DNA from: Winogradskyella undariae | Lineage (GTDB): Bacteria > Bacteroidota > Bacteroidia > Flavobacteriales > Flavobacteriaceae | Reading direction: 5' to 3' | DNA length: 55,111 nt | Assembly (NCBI RefSeq): GCF_013285155.1 | Contig: NZ_JABTEL010000017.1 | Location: 1-55,111 of the forward strand | In this document: positions 14,474-24,485 of the stretch, in pieces | How the letters are laid out: each line of letters begins with the position of its first letter | How positions within the stretch are numbered: position 1 is the stretch's first letter | Notes under the pieces: model-generated | Told to the model about the DNA's origin: nothing | Databases searched by the model: none | Seen by the model: only the letters and a program-made list of their open reading frames with translations | Program-made: the position numbers and the translations under genes

Positions 14474-17400
14474 TTGGCAGGGATAATACTCCTCCTTTTG
14501 TTTATTTTGTTTTTGATACTTTCAATTCCTGCTGTACAAACTAAGCTAGGTAGGTATATTACAGATCGAGTTAATAATGATTTTAAGACAAATATAAATA
14601 TCGGGAGTGTAGGTCTTCAGCTCAATGGAGATATTGAATTAAAAGAAATTTTAATTAAAGATTACAAGAAAGATACCTTAATTAGTGTAGGAGAGCTTAA
14701 TAGTTCAATTGTTAGTTTTAGAAATTTATATAACAGTAAGCTTAATTTTGGAGATATTGATCTTAAAAATGTAGCTTTTAATTTAAAAACTTATAAAGGA
14801 GAAAAAGACACAAATTTAGATGTGTTTGTCGCAAAATTCGATTCAGATAATCCAAGAGTCGGACCAAGTGAGTTTTTGTTTTCTTCTAGTGATGTTTCTA
14901 TACAAGATGGTGTGTTTAGATTGATTGATGAGAATTTAGAAACTCCACAAATTTTTCAATTCACGGAATTAAATGCCAATACAACCAATTTTTTAATTAA
15001 CGGACCTGAAGTCAGAGCTCGTATTAATAAATTTAGTTTTAAAGATAGTAGAGGTATTGCTGTTAATAATTTAATGGCAAATTTTGAATATACTTTAAAT
15101 CATATGAATTTTGGAAATCTGAATATAAAAACAGATGCTTCAGAATTAAAAGGTGATTTAAGGTTTAATTACAATAGAGAAGATTTTAAACATTTTACAG
15201 ACAAGGTTAATGTAGAAGCTAGTTTTAGAGATTCAAATATTTCTTTAACAGAGTTAAATGCCTTTTTTGATGAGTTTGGTACAGATCAGCATGCTAATTT
15301 TAATGCGGATTTATCAGGGACATTAAATAATCTTGAAGCTAAAAACCTTAATGTAAGCACAAGTAGTAATACTAGGATTTTAGGAGATATTACATTTAAA
15401 AATTTATTTAGTAGTGAAAAAAATAGTTTTGCTTTATATGGTGATTTTCAAAATTTAGCCTCTAATTATAGAGATTTAACGGCGTTATTACCACGCCTTT
15501 TGGGGAATTCTATTCCAACAGTAATTTCTAAAGTTGGAAATTTTAAAATCAATGGAACATCATTTATTACCGCTAAAAGTGTTGAAGCAGATTTAGAGAT
15601 AGATACTGATTTAGGTTTTATAAAATCTAATTTAAAACTGACTGATATAGATAATATAGATAATGCTAGTTATGTTGGTAATGTTATTTTAGACGAATTT
15701 AATATCGGTGAATTAATCAATGATCCTTTAGTTAAAAACACAACATTAGATCTCGATGTTAATGGGAAAGGATTTACCATAGAAAACTTAAATACCAAGG
15801 TGAAAGGTAGAGTTTCTGTTTTAAATTACAACAACTATACTTATAGAGACATTGTACTTTCAGGTGATCTAGGTAATAGTATTTTTAATGGAGTTTTACA
15901 AGTTGAAGATTTAAACCTTCAACTCGATTTTAATGGATTAGCTGATTTTTCTGAAGATCTAAAAAAATTCGATTTTAAAGCTAACGTTGGTTATGCTAAT
16001 CTTACTAATTTAAATTTTGTAACGAGAGATAGTATTGCAGAATTTAGAGGATTAGTTACAATGACTGCAACTGGTATAACTCTAGATAATGCTGTTGGAG
16101 CAATTAATATTAAAAATACAACGTATAAAAATCAAGATAATGATTACACATTTGAAGATTTTGATATTGTATCTTCTTTTGAAAATAAGGAACGTACAAT
16201 TTCTATAAACTCACCAGATATTATAGATGGTGAAATAACAGGTCAGTTTAAAACCAAAGATATTCTTGGCTTAGTTGAAAATTCTGTTGGGAGTATTTAT
16301 ACTAATTATGTACCAAATGTGGTTGATGAAGGTCAATATCTTAGTTTTAGATTCAACATATATTCTAAAATTGCAGCTGTATTTTTTAAGGATTTAACAC
16401 TTGGAAAAAACACCTTTATAGAAGGTCGGATTGAAACAGACGAAAAAGGATTCGAACTTACTTTTAACTCGCCAGAAATAAAATTTAAAGATTATTTCGC
16501 TAATAATATTAATGTAGAAATAGATAATAGTAATCCATTGTATAATACTTATATCGAGATGGATAGTATTAGTACAGGTATTTATAATGCATCTCAATTT
16601 AGTCTTATTAATGTTACAAAACGAGATACTTTGTTTATTAAGTCTGAATTTAAAGGAGGTGAAAATAACACTGATAAATTTGATTTAAATCTATTTTATA
16701 CGATAGATAAAACGAACAAATCCGTTGTAGGGATTAACAGATCGAATGTCAAATTTAAAGGGTATAGATGGTTTTTAAATTCGAAAAGAGACAGTTTAAA
16801 CAAAGTACAATTTGATAGAGATTTTAAAACTTTTAATGTTTTTCCGATTAGTATAGTTCACGATGATGAAGAAATATTAGTTTCAGGAACGGTAAAAGAT
16901 TCTTTAAATAAAAACTTTAATGTCGATTTTAAGGATGTTGAATTGGTTAAAATAACACCTCGTATAGATAGTTTAGCATTAAAAGGTATTGTAAATGGTA
17001 AATTAGATGTCGTAGAAACCGATGGTGTTTATTTACCAAAATCTAATATAGAAATAAGTGGATTATTTGTTAATGATTATGATTTAGGAAATCTTAGTGC
17101 TAAAATTGAAGGAAATAATTCCATTACTAATTATGATGTAGATGTCTCTTTAATTAATGATAATCTAAAATCATTTGAAGCTAAGGGAATGATTGATGTC
17201 TCTAATCAAAATCCAACAATAGATTTAGATGTAACATTCGAGGAGTTTATGCTAGATCCATTAAACCCATTAGGAGAAGGTGTTATTAATAATATTAGAG
17301 GTTTAGTTTCTGGTTTTGCAAATGTTAGAGGAAGCTTAAACAAACCCGCTATTTATGGAGAGTTAATGCTCGATCGTGCAGGTTTGTCTATTCCGTATCT

Positions 17401-18901
17401 AAATGTAGATTATGGTTTTGATTTTGATTCTAAAGTATCGCTTAGAGGTCAGCAATTCATTTTTAATAATGTTGCTATGACAGATTCTAAGTACTTTTCT
17501 AAAGGAAACTTAAATGGTTTTATTGCCCACGATAATTTTTCAGATTGGAAACTAGGATTAGAATTAACTACGGACCGACTTTTAGTTTTAGATACAGAAG
17601 AGTCGGAAGATGAATTATATTATGGTACCGGATTTATTTCTGGTAAAGCAGAAATAAAGGGGCCAACTCAACAGTTAATCATTAAAGTTATAAATGGAAG
17701 GACAGAATCTGGAACCGAGTTTTTTATACCTTTAAATGATTCAGAAAGCTTTGGTGATAACTCTTTTATCCATTTTTTAAGCCCAGAAGAGAAAGCAACG
17801 AGATTAAAAGGTGAAATTACAGAGCAGATAGAAATTAAAGGGTTAGTGTTAGATTTCGATTTAAATGTTAATGAAAATGCAACCATAGAAATTGTAATAG
17901 ATAAAGAAGCTGGAAGTACCATTAAGGGAAAAGGTGTAGGTGGATTAAACTTTTTAATTAACACTAATGGAACCTTTAATATGTGGGGGGATTTTGTAGT
18001 CTTAGAAGGTTTTTATAATTTTAAATATGGTGGTTTTGTAGAGAAGAAATTTAAAGTTGAACAAGGAGGTAGTATTGTTTGGGAAGGTGATCCTTTGGGG
18101 GCTGAAATTAATTTAAAAGCACTTTATGCAGGTAATGCAAACCCTTCAGTTCTTTTAGATAACCCTATTAATCAAAGTATTGATGTTGAAGTAGAAATTC
18201 ATTTAACAGGTAAATTAGAACAACCAGACCCTCAATTTGCATTTAGATTTCCAAACGTAAGTTCTACTGTGAAATCCGAGTTAGAATATAGGCTTTCTTC
18301 AAAAGAGGAACGAGACAATCAAGCCTTAATATTTTTAATGTCTGGTGGATTTTCAAGTGGAGTTACGGGAGCTAATTTTACAGGTACCATTTCAGAACGA
18401 CTCACAGGAATCGTTAATAGCCTCTTCGGAACCAGTAATGGGAATTTAGATGTTGGTTTTGATTTTGAAATAGGTCAAGATACACCAGAATTACAAACGG
18501 ATAATAAAGTAGGTGTTACACTTCAAACAAAAATTAGTGATAAGATTTTGGTTAACGGTAAAGTTGGTGTACCTTTTGGCAGTGCAAGTCAGACAGTTAT
18601 AAGTGGTGATGTTCAAATAGATTTGTTGTTGAACGAAGACGGAACATTAAGAGCCAAAGTATTTAATAGAGAAAATAGTATTAGAAATTTTGGTGAAGAA
18701 ATAGGCTATACACAAGGTGTAGGACTATCATATAATGTAGAATTCGATTCATTTAAGGAATTGCTTCAAATTATCTTTTCAGGAAAAAATAAAAAAGTTA
18801 AAACTGGAACTCAAGAAAAAGAAAAAAAGGAGCCAGAAGATAATGACTTTTTACCTGCTTACATGACAATAAAAGAAGAAAAAAAGGAAACTAAAGAATG
18901 A
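14474..18901 (+). CDS. tamB: TamB-like translocation/assembly module protein
   Basis: At least 1475 residues. A signal-anchor helix (AGIILLLLFILFLILSIPAVQ) is followed by a very long beta-rich periplasmic body with repeated patterns (LNLK, DIDGxI). The C-terminal TamB/DUF490 domain runs from about residue 1150 and includes GKGVGGLNFLINTNGTFNMWGDFVVLEGFYNF and LTGKLEQPDPQFAF. TamB-like AsmA proteins span the periplasm and move lipid, or assist outer-membrane protein assembly with a BamA-type partner. The start is uncertain. The TTG at 14474 leaves no basic residues before the helix, but the frame is open upstream to 14387 and encodes a basic segment (HTLKLIKSIKRILKIIGK) with no ATG. The real start is probably a rare codon upstream. 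Confidence 0.9.
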   Translation: MAGIILLLLFILFLILSIPAVQTKLGRYITDRVNNDFKTNINIGSVGLQLNGDIELKEILIKDYKKDTLISVGELNSSIVSFRNLYNSKLNFGDIDLKNVAFNLKTYKGEKDTNLDVFVAKFDSDNPRVGPSEFLFSSSDVSIQDGVFRLIDENLETPQIFQFTELNANTTNFLINGPEVRARINKFSFKDSRGIAVNNLMANFEYTLNHMNFGNLNIKTDASELKGDLRFNYNREDFKHFTDKVNVEASFRDSNISLTELNAFFDEFGTDQHANFNADLSGTLNNLEAKNLNVSTSSNTRILGDITFKNLFSSEKNSFALYGDFQNLASNYRDLTALLPRLLGNSIPTVISKVGNFKINGTSFITAKSVEADLEIDTDLGFIKSNLKLTDIDNIDNASYVGNVILDEFNIGELINDPLVKNTTLDLDVNGKGFTIENLNTKVKGRVSVLNYNNYTYRDIVLSGDLGNSIFNGVLQVEDLNLQLDFNGLADFSEDLKKFDFKANVGYANLTNLNFVTRDSIAEFRGLVTMTATGITLDNAVGAINIKNTTYKNQDNDYTFEDFDIVSSFENKERTISINSPDIIDGEITGQFKTKDILGLVENSVGSIYTNYVPNVVDEGQYLSFRFNIYSKIAAVFFKDLTLGKNTFIEGRIETDEKGFELTFNSPEIKFKDYFANNINVEIDNSNPLYNTYIEMDSISTGIYNASQFSLINVTKRDTLFIKSEFKGGENNTDKFDLNLFYTIDKTNKSVVGINRSNVKFKGYRWFLNSKRDSLNKVQFDRDFKTFNVFPISIVHDDEEILVSGTVKDSLNKNFNVDFKDVELVKITPRIDSLALKGIVNGKLDVVETDGVYLPKSNIEISGLFVNDYDLGNLSAKIEGNNSITNYDVDVSLINDNLKSFEAKGMIDVSNQNPTIDLDVTFEEFMLDPLNPLGEGVINNIRGLVSGFANVRGSLNKPAIYGELMLDRAGLSIPYLNVDYGFDFDSKVSLRGQQFIFNNVAMTDSKYFSKGNLNGFIAHDNFSDWKLGLELTTDRLLVLDTEESEDELYYGTGFISGKAEIKGPTQQLIIKVINGRTESGTEFFIPLNDSESFGDNSFIHFLSPEEKATRLKGEITEQIEIKGLVLDFDLNVNENATIEIVIDKEAGSTIKGKGVGGLNFLINTNGTFNMWGDFVVLEGFYNFKYGGFVEKKFKVEQGGSIVWEGDPLGAEINLKALYAGNANPSVLLDNPINQSIDVEVEIHLTGKLEQPDPQFAFRFPNVSSTVKSELEYRLSSKEERDNQALIFLMSGGFSSGVTGANFTGTISERLTGIVNSLFGTSNGNLDVGFDFEIGQDTPELQTDNKVGVTLQTKISDKILVNGKVGVPFGSASQTVISGDVQIDLLLNEDGTLRAKVFNRENSIRNFGEEIGYTQGVGLSYNVEFDSFKELLQIIFSGKNKKVKTGTQEKEKKEPEDNDFLPAYMTIKEEKKETKE

Positions 18902-19038
18902 AATATCTAAATAAGTTACTTTTTTTTTGAATACTTATTAACGAAAACGATTGAATTGATTTTCGGCTGAGTTTTTTATGATATTAGTCAGTTTTATCTA
19001 TAGATTCTTTCTTAATTTTACTGTAAATAAATTAGACA

Positions 19039-20025
19039 ATGCTACAAACAATTAAAAAAATAGGTGTTTTAACTTCGGGAGGAGATGCACCAGGCATGAA
19101 TGCTGCTATTAGATCAGTAGTAAGAACTTGTGCATTTCATAACAAAAAATGCTACGGCATTTATAGAGGTTATGAAGGTATGATAGATGGGGATTTTATT
19201 GAAATGGATGCAAGAAGTGTAAAAGGGATTATTAACAAAGGTGGTACCGTTTTAAAATCTGCAAGATCTAAAGCTTTCAGAACTGTTGAAGGTAGAAAAA
19301 AAGCATATGAACAATTAAGAAAAGCAGGTATCGACGCTTTTGTTGTTATTGGTGGAGATGGTAGTTTTACTGGTGCAATGGTTTTTAATAAAGAATTTAA
19401 TTTTCCTGTTATGGGAATTCCTGGAACTATCGATAATGATATTTTCGGTACAACACATACACTAGGTTATGATACAGCTCTAAATACAGTTGTAGAAGTT
19501 GTAGATAAAATTAGAGATACTGCAAGTTCACATAACAGATTATTCTTTATTGAAGTAATGGGGCGTGATGTAGGGCATATTGCTGTAAATGTAGGCGTAG
19601 GTGCTGGTGCTGAAGAAATCTTAATTCCTGAAGAAGATTTAGGTTTAGATAGGTTATTAGAATCTTTACGTCGTAGTAAAGCATCTGGTAAATCTTCTAG
19701 TATCGTTATTGTTGCTGAAGGTGATAAAATCGGTAAAAATGTTTTTGAACTTAAGGATTATGTTGATGAAAACATGTCTGAATACGAAGTACGTGTATCT
19801 GTTTTAGGACATATGCAACGTGGTGGTTCTCCATCTTGTTTTGATCGTGTATTAGCAAGTAGAATGGGAGTTAAAGCCGTAGAAAGTTTAATTACAGGAA
19901 AAAGTAATTATATGGTTGGTCTAAAAAATGATATCATGGAATTAACTCCATTTGACCAAGCAGTAAAAGGAAAATCAAAAATAAACAAGGAACTTTTAAG
20001 AGTTTCTGATATCATGTCAATTTAA
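19039..20025 (+). CDS. pfkA: ATP-dependent 6-phosphofructokinase
   Basis: A protein of 328 residues, the normal bacterial length. The nucleotide loop is LTSGGDAPGMNAAIR (11-25), then GGDGSFTGA (106-113) and the catalytic IPGTIDND with D132 and D134. MGRDVGHIA and LGHMQRGGSPSCFDRVL complete the substrate site. Gly at the GGDGS position supports ATP rather than pyrophosphate as donor. It catalyses the committed step of glycolysis. It is followed 32 bp later by gapA, so the two are probably one transcript. Confidence 0.96.
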   Translation: MLQTIKKIGVLTSGGDAPGMNAAIRSVVRTCAFHNKKCYGIYRGYEGMIDGDFIEMDARSVKGIINKGGTVLKSARSKAFRTVEGRKKAYEQLRKAGIDAFVVIGGDGSFTGAMVFNKEFNFPVMGIPGTIDNDIFGTTHTLGYDTALNTVVEVVDKIRDTASSHNRLFFIEVMGRDVGHIAVNVGVGAGAEEILIPEEDLGLDRLLESLRRSKASGKSSSIVIVAEGDKIGKNVFELKDYVDENMSEYEVRVSVLGHMQRGGSPSCFDRVLASRMGVKAVESLITGKSNYMVGLKNDIMELTPFDQAVKGKSKINKELLRVSDIMSI

Positions 20026-20042
20026 GAACAAATAAAAATTAA

Positions 20043-21059
<1,017 letters not shown>

Positions 21060-21077
21060 GACATATTATTAATTCTG

Positions 21078-21121
21078 AAAATTCCGTAGAATTATGATTT
21101 GTCATAAACTACGGAATTTTT
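21078..21121 (+). terminator. Terminator after gapA
   Basis: AAAATTCCGTAG (21078-21089) pairs perfectly with CTACGGAATTTT (21109-21120), and TATGA/TCATA can pair inside the loop. A T-rich run follows. It lies 19 bp beyond the gapA stop. Confidence 0.8.
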
Positions 21122-21137
21122 ATTTATATACATTATC

Positions 21138-22001
21138 ATGATTTTAATAACAGATGGTGGTTCTACAAAATGCGATTGGATTGCAATAGATAAAAATGGT
21201 AAGCAAGCCGTTGATAAAATAAGAACCAAGGGTTTAAACCCTGCAATAGTTGCAGAGAAAAAAATCAATAAAATTATAAAAAAGAGTGATGAGTTAATGG
21301 CTATTGCCAAAGATGTAACTCATGTTTATTTTTATGGCGCAGGTTGTGGTACTGAAAAACCGAGACTCTTATTAAAATTTATATTAGAAAATTATTTTGT
21401 AAACGCAAAAGTAGAAGTTAGAGAAGATACTTATGCAGCTGTTAGAGCGTGTATAAATTCTAATGATGAAGCTGCCGTAGTTTGTATATTAGGTACAGGT
21501 TCAAATTGTAGTTATTTTGATGGTGCTAATTTAAATCAACGTGTAGCTAGTCTTGGCTTTATTTTAATGGATGATGCCAGTGGGAATTATTTTGGTAAAC
21601 AATTAATAAGAGATTATTACTTTAATAAAATGCCCGATACTATAAGTGTTGCCTTTGCTCACAAACATAGTTTAGACGCAGATTACATTAAATATAATTT
21701 ATATAAGCAAACGAATCCTAGTGCATACTTGGCAGATCATGCTGAATTTATGTTTATAAATAAAGATTCAGAGTATATAAGTAATCTTATAGCTAAGGGT
21801 ATTCGTCTATTTGCTGAAAATATGATTCTTCAATATAAAGAAGAATTAGAAACAGGAATTCCTGTACATTTTGCTGGTTCTATTGCTTATTTTGCTCAAG
21901 AAGAAATTAAGGCAGTTGCAGAAGAATTAGGATTTAAAATCGGTAATTTTGTAAGACGACCAATTGAAGGATTAGTCAATTATCATATAAATAATCTTTA
22001 A
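21138..22001 (+). CDS. BadF/BadG-type ATPase, probable N-acetylglucosamine kinase
   Basis: A protein of 287 residues of the actin-like ATPase superfamily. Phosphate 1 motif: LITDGGSTKCDWIAID. Phosphate 2 and the substrate region: VVCILGTGSNCSYFDG. Further on is MDDASGNYFGKQLIRDY, and near the end the adenosine-type motif PVHFAGSIAYFAQEE. In Bacteroidota such proteins are usually called N-acetylglucosamine kinase-like; the sugar is not proven. The stop is one base before the mgsA start, so the two are translated from one message. Confidence 0.8.
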   Translation: MILITDGGSTKCDWIAIDKNGKQAVDKIRTKGLNPAIVAEKKINKIIKKSDELMAIAKDVTHVYFYGAGCGTEKPRLLLKFILENYFVNAKVEVREDTYAAVRACINSNDEAAVVCILGTGSNCSYFDGANLNQRVASLGFILMDDASGNYFGKQLIRDYYFNKMPDTISVAFAHKHSLDADYIKYNLYKQTNPSAYLADHAEFMFINKDSEYISNLIAKGIRLFAENMILQYKEELETGIPVHFAGSIAYFAQEEIKAVAEELGFKIGNFVRRPIEGLVNYHINNL

Positions 22002-22002
22002 T

Positions 22003-22365
22003 ATGGAAATAGCAATTATAGCACACGATGGTAAAAAAGCTGAAATGGTTCAGTTTTTAAACCAACACAATGAGATTTTACATAAAAAAGGAATTAATTT
22101 AATTTCAACAGGTACAACTGGAGAAAAAGTAATTAAAGCTGGTTTTAGTGTTCATGCATTAATGTCAGGTCCTTTAGGTGGTGATGCTCAGATTGCAGCT
22201 AGAGTAGCTGAGGGTAAATGTAATATGGTTTTATTTTTTAGAGATCCATTAGATCGTCATCCTCACGAACCAGATATACTTATGCTAATGAGATTGTGTG
22301 ATGTACATAATGTACCACTTGCTACAAATCCTGCATCAGCAGATTTATTAGTGAAAGCACTTTAA
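22003..22365 (+). CDS. mgsA: Methylglyoxal synthase
   Basis: A protein of 120 residues, shorter at both ends than the E. coli enzyme but with every key residue. H8, the phosphate-binding STGTTG (35-40), SGPLGGD with catalytic D61, D81 in FFRDPLD, and H88/D91 in PHEPDI correspond to E. coli D71, D91, H98 and D101 with a constant offset of ten. The enzyme turns dihydroxyacetone phosphate into methylglyoxal, a phosphate-releasing bypass of lower glycolysis. Its place after pfkA-gapA and a sugar kinase is metabolically coherent. Confidence 0.93.
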   Translation: MEIAIIAHDGKKAEMVQFLNQHNEILHKKGINLISTGTTGEKVIKAGFSVHALMSGPLGGDAQIAARVAEGKCNMVLFFRDPLDRHPHEPDILMLMRLCDVHNVPLATNPASADLLVKAL

Positions 22366-22424
22366 TTTTTAATAACCTGTTAATAAAACTAGTGAAAGCT
22401 GTTGTAAAACTTAGATATTGGTTA

Positions 22425-22432
22425 TATCTTTG
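22425..22432 (+). promoter_or_regulatory. Bacteroidota-type promoter -7 box for the small membrane gene
   Basis: TATCTTTG fits the TAnnTTTG consensus. A TTG lies 20 bases upstream (22402-22404). It stands 30 bp before the ATG at 22463. Confidence 0.55.
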
Positions 22433-22462
22433 TAGCTGTAAAACGTAAACGAAACAAGAATT

Positions 22463-22648
22463 ATGTTCGAATTTGATCAATACTTAGGATTTTTAGCATT
22501 TTTAACCATATTAACTATTGGATTTTGGTTATTGATTTTCCTTTTAACATTTGTAGTACCTTACTGGCTTGTAGGTGCATCAATGGAACGTTTAAAAGAA
22601 ATTAAAGAAGAAAAGAAAGCGAAACGTCAAGGTATTACACTAGAATAA
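22463..22648 (+). CDS. Small membrane protein, 61 residues
   Basis: One or two hydrophobic segments (about residues 8-38: YLGFLAFLTILTIGFWLLIFLLTFVVPYW) are followed by a basic, charged tail (MERLKEIKEEKKAKRQGITLE). I do not recognise a named family. It has its own promoter and is followed by a terminator, so it is a single-gene transcript. The clean promoter-gene-terminator arrangement supports a real gene. Confidence 0.7.
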   Translation: MFEFDQYLGFLAFLTILTIGFWLLIFLLTFVVPYWLVGASMERLKEIKEEKKAKRQGITLE

Positions 22649-22670
22649 GCTTTCATTATATATTAAGCAT

Positions 22671-22702
22671 AAAAAAAGAGCGCATTTTGCGCTCTTTTTT
22701 TT
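22671..22702. terminator. Bidirectional terminator
   Basis: AAAAAAGAGCGCA, TTT, TGCGCTCTTTTTT: a 13-bp perfect stem with A and T runs on either side. It serves the plus-strand gene ending at 22648 and the minus-strand gene ending at 22714. Confidence 0.9.
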
Positions 22703-22713
22703 ATACCTTTTTT

Positions 22714-23610
22714 CTAATCATTATAATAATATTCAAGATGATGATTAGCTTTTTCTAATAACTCTTTAGCAATTTTATGCTGTTCTTCAAAGGTTTCTAA
22801 ATCTGTACCTTTACAGATACCATAGGAGTAATGGTATTTTAATAACTCTATATCTATTGAAGATATTTGGTCAGAACCCTTATAGCAATTAGAAAATAGA
22901 CTTGTGCAATCTAATTTTTCAATAACATAAAATTGCCCTAATGCTTTAAAAAATGTTTGTTTTACCTTATTATGTAATAGTTTTTTATTAAATAATTGCA
23001 TTCGGTTTATTTCTAAATTACATTGATATAAGCGCTGTCTTCCATCCCAATTGATATAATATCCGCTTCCATTCCATTTTTTTATTCTGGGCTCAAATTT
23101 ATAGTCTGAGTTTTCATTTATTTCATAAATAAAAAAGTTAGAAGCAGTTCTTTCTTTTACTTCATAAATTGTTAAAGAATCTATTTTAGAGCTTATGCTT
23201 TTTGCAAATTCTAATAATTCTTTTTTTAAATCCTTATCAACTGATTTATCAAAAAAAAGTTTAATATCTTCTTTCCAATATTTCATTTTGATATTTTCTG
23301 TACTCTTATTTTTGTTAAATACAACATCTGTATAGAGATCTAAAAAAATGGAATCTCTTTGCTCGTATGGAACTTTAATAGAGTTTGGTAGTTTATCTTT
23401 AGTTAATAATACTAAGGTGTCTGAGTCTTGGAATTTTAAAGATAAAGAATCTTCTTTTGTTAAATTACCATGCAATTTTTTATATTCATTTAGCTTCATA
23501 TAATGCATCATTCTAACTGATATATTTGTAGAATCTTGAGAAAAAGATAACTTACAGATTAAGCAAAATAATATTATAATTGATATTTTGATGTCAGTTT
23601 TATGTATCAT
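22714..23610 (-). CDS. Secreted protein of unknown function, paralogue of its neighbour
   Basis: A protein of 298 residues with a signal peptide (IKISIIILFCLICKLSFSQ). The C-terminal part (about 160-290) aligns with the next gene: SNFFIYEI / SNYFIYIT, FFKALGQFYVIEKLDC / FIGSLGIFHLSDSLKC, LFSNCYKG / FLSSCYTV and SIDIELLKYHYSYG / KMDIDLINFHYKNK. The order 'ALG..., SLF..C..., D..LL..HY' resembles DUF2927-type or other metalloprotease-like proteins, but no HExxH zinc motif is present. Two conserved Cys may form a disulfide. Its start overlaps the upstream gene's stop by 4 bp, so the pair is co-translated. Confidence 0.7.
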   Translation of the reverse strand: MIHKTDIKISIIILFCLICKLSFSQDSTNISVRMMHYMKLNEYKKLHGNLTKEDSLSLKFQDSDTLVLLTKDKLPNSIKVPYEQRDSIFLDLYTDVVFNKNKSTENIKMKYWKEDIKLFFDKSVDKDLKKELLEFAKSISSKIDSLTIYEVKERTASNFFIYEINENSDYKFEPRIKKWNGSGYYINWDGRQRLYQCNLEINRMQLFNKKLLHNKVKQTFFKALGQFYVIEKLDCTSLFSNCYKGSDQISSIDIELLKYHYSYGICKGTDLETFEEQHKIAKELLEKANHHLEYYYND

Positions 23611-24482
23611 AATTTAATGATTACGTTATCTGTAAATTCATTCTTTTCAATGTAAGCAGAAATTATTTTTTCGAATTTATTCAGATTTACTTTTTGGTCA
23701 AACTTGTTTTTGTAATGAAAGTTTATTAAATCTATATCCATTTTAGTCAGATTTTTATTTACAGTATAACAACTGGATAAAAAATTATTACACTTTAAAG
23801 AATCACTTAAATGAAATATACCTAAAGAGCCAATGAAAAGTCTTTTTAATTTAATAATCTGCTCTTCTTTATTGTAGATACTTTCAAGGTTTATTCTTAA
23901 AACACCACTATATATATGATTTAGTCCATTTGACTGTAAATTATAACTAATAGATCTTTTGGTGTTGATATTAGGGTGAAGTTCTTCCTTATTTTTAGAA
24001 TTAGTGATATAAATAAAATAATTAGATGCTTCTTTTTTATTTACAATATTAATTTGAACAGAATCTATATTTGTATTTATCTCATTTATAAGACTTGTTA
24101 ATTCTTGCTTTAAGTATTTCGGTACTTTTTTATGAAAAAATAAATTTATGGGCGAATTCCATAGTTTAATTTCATACTTTTTATAAGAATAATTATTCCT
24201 TTTTTCTTCGTTACCAAAAACAATATTTTTGTATTCTTTTAATAGATTGTCATTAATTTCTCCATAGCTTAAGTTAAAAACATCTTTATTTTTACTACTA
24301 ACTACAACTAAAGTATCATTCTTTAAAATGATTGTATTTTTCGTTTTTAAAGAATCTTTTTGAATATTGCCTTTATATAAGTTGACGCTCTGATAGTTTC
24401 TTAAAATTTCTAAGTCTGTCTCTTGAGAAAAACTAGATATTGAAATAGTACTAAGAATGCAACATAAAATAATTTTCTTCAT
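23607..24482 (-). CDS. Secreted protein of unknown function, upstream paralogue
   Basis: A protein of 291 residues with a signal peptide (MKKIILCCILSTISISSFSQ). The domain plan is the same as in the following gene: an N-terminal part with 'LVVVSSKNKDVFNLSYGEINDNLLKEYK', a middle strand-rich part, and the C-terminal 'LKRLFIGSLGIFHLSDSLKCNNFLSSCY' segment. Divergence between the two is high, so the duplication is old. It begins 3 bp after the carboxyltransferase stop on the same strand. No enzymatic motif is visible. Confidence 0.7.
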   Translation of the reverse strand: MKKIILCCILSTISISSFSQETDLEILRNYQSVNLYKGNIQKDSLKTKNTIILKNDTLVVVSSKNKDVFNLSYGEINDNLLKEYKNIVFGNEEKRNNYSYKKYEIKLWNSPINLFFHKKVPKYLKQELTSLINEINTNIDSVQINIVNKKEASNYFIYITNSKNKEELHPNINTKRSISYNLQSNGLNHIYSGVLRINLESIYNKEEQIIKLKRLFIGSLGIFHLSDSLKCNNFLSSCYTVNKNLTKMDIDLINFHYKNKFDQKVNLNKFEKIISAYIEKNEFTDNVIIKL

Positions 24483-24485
24483 AAT

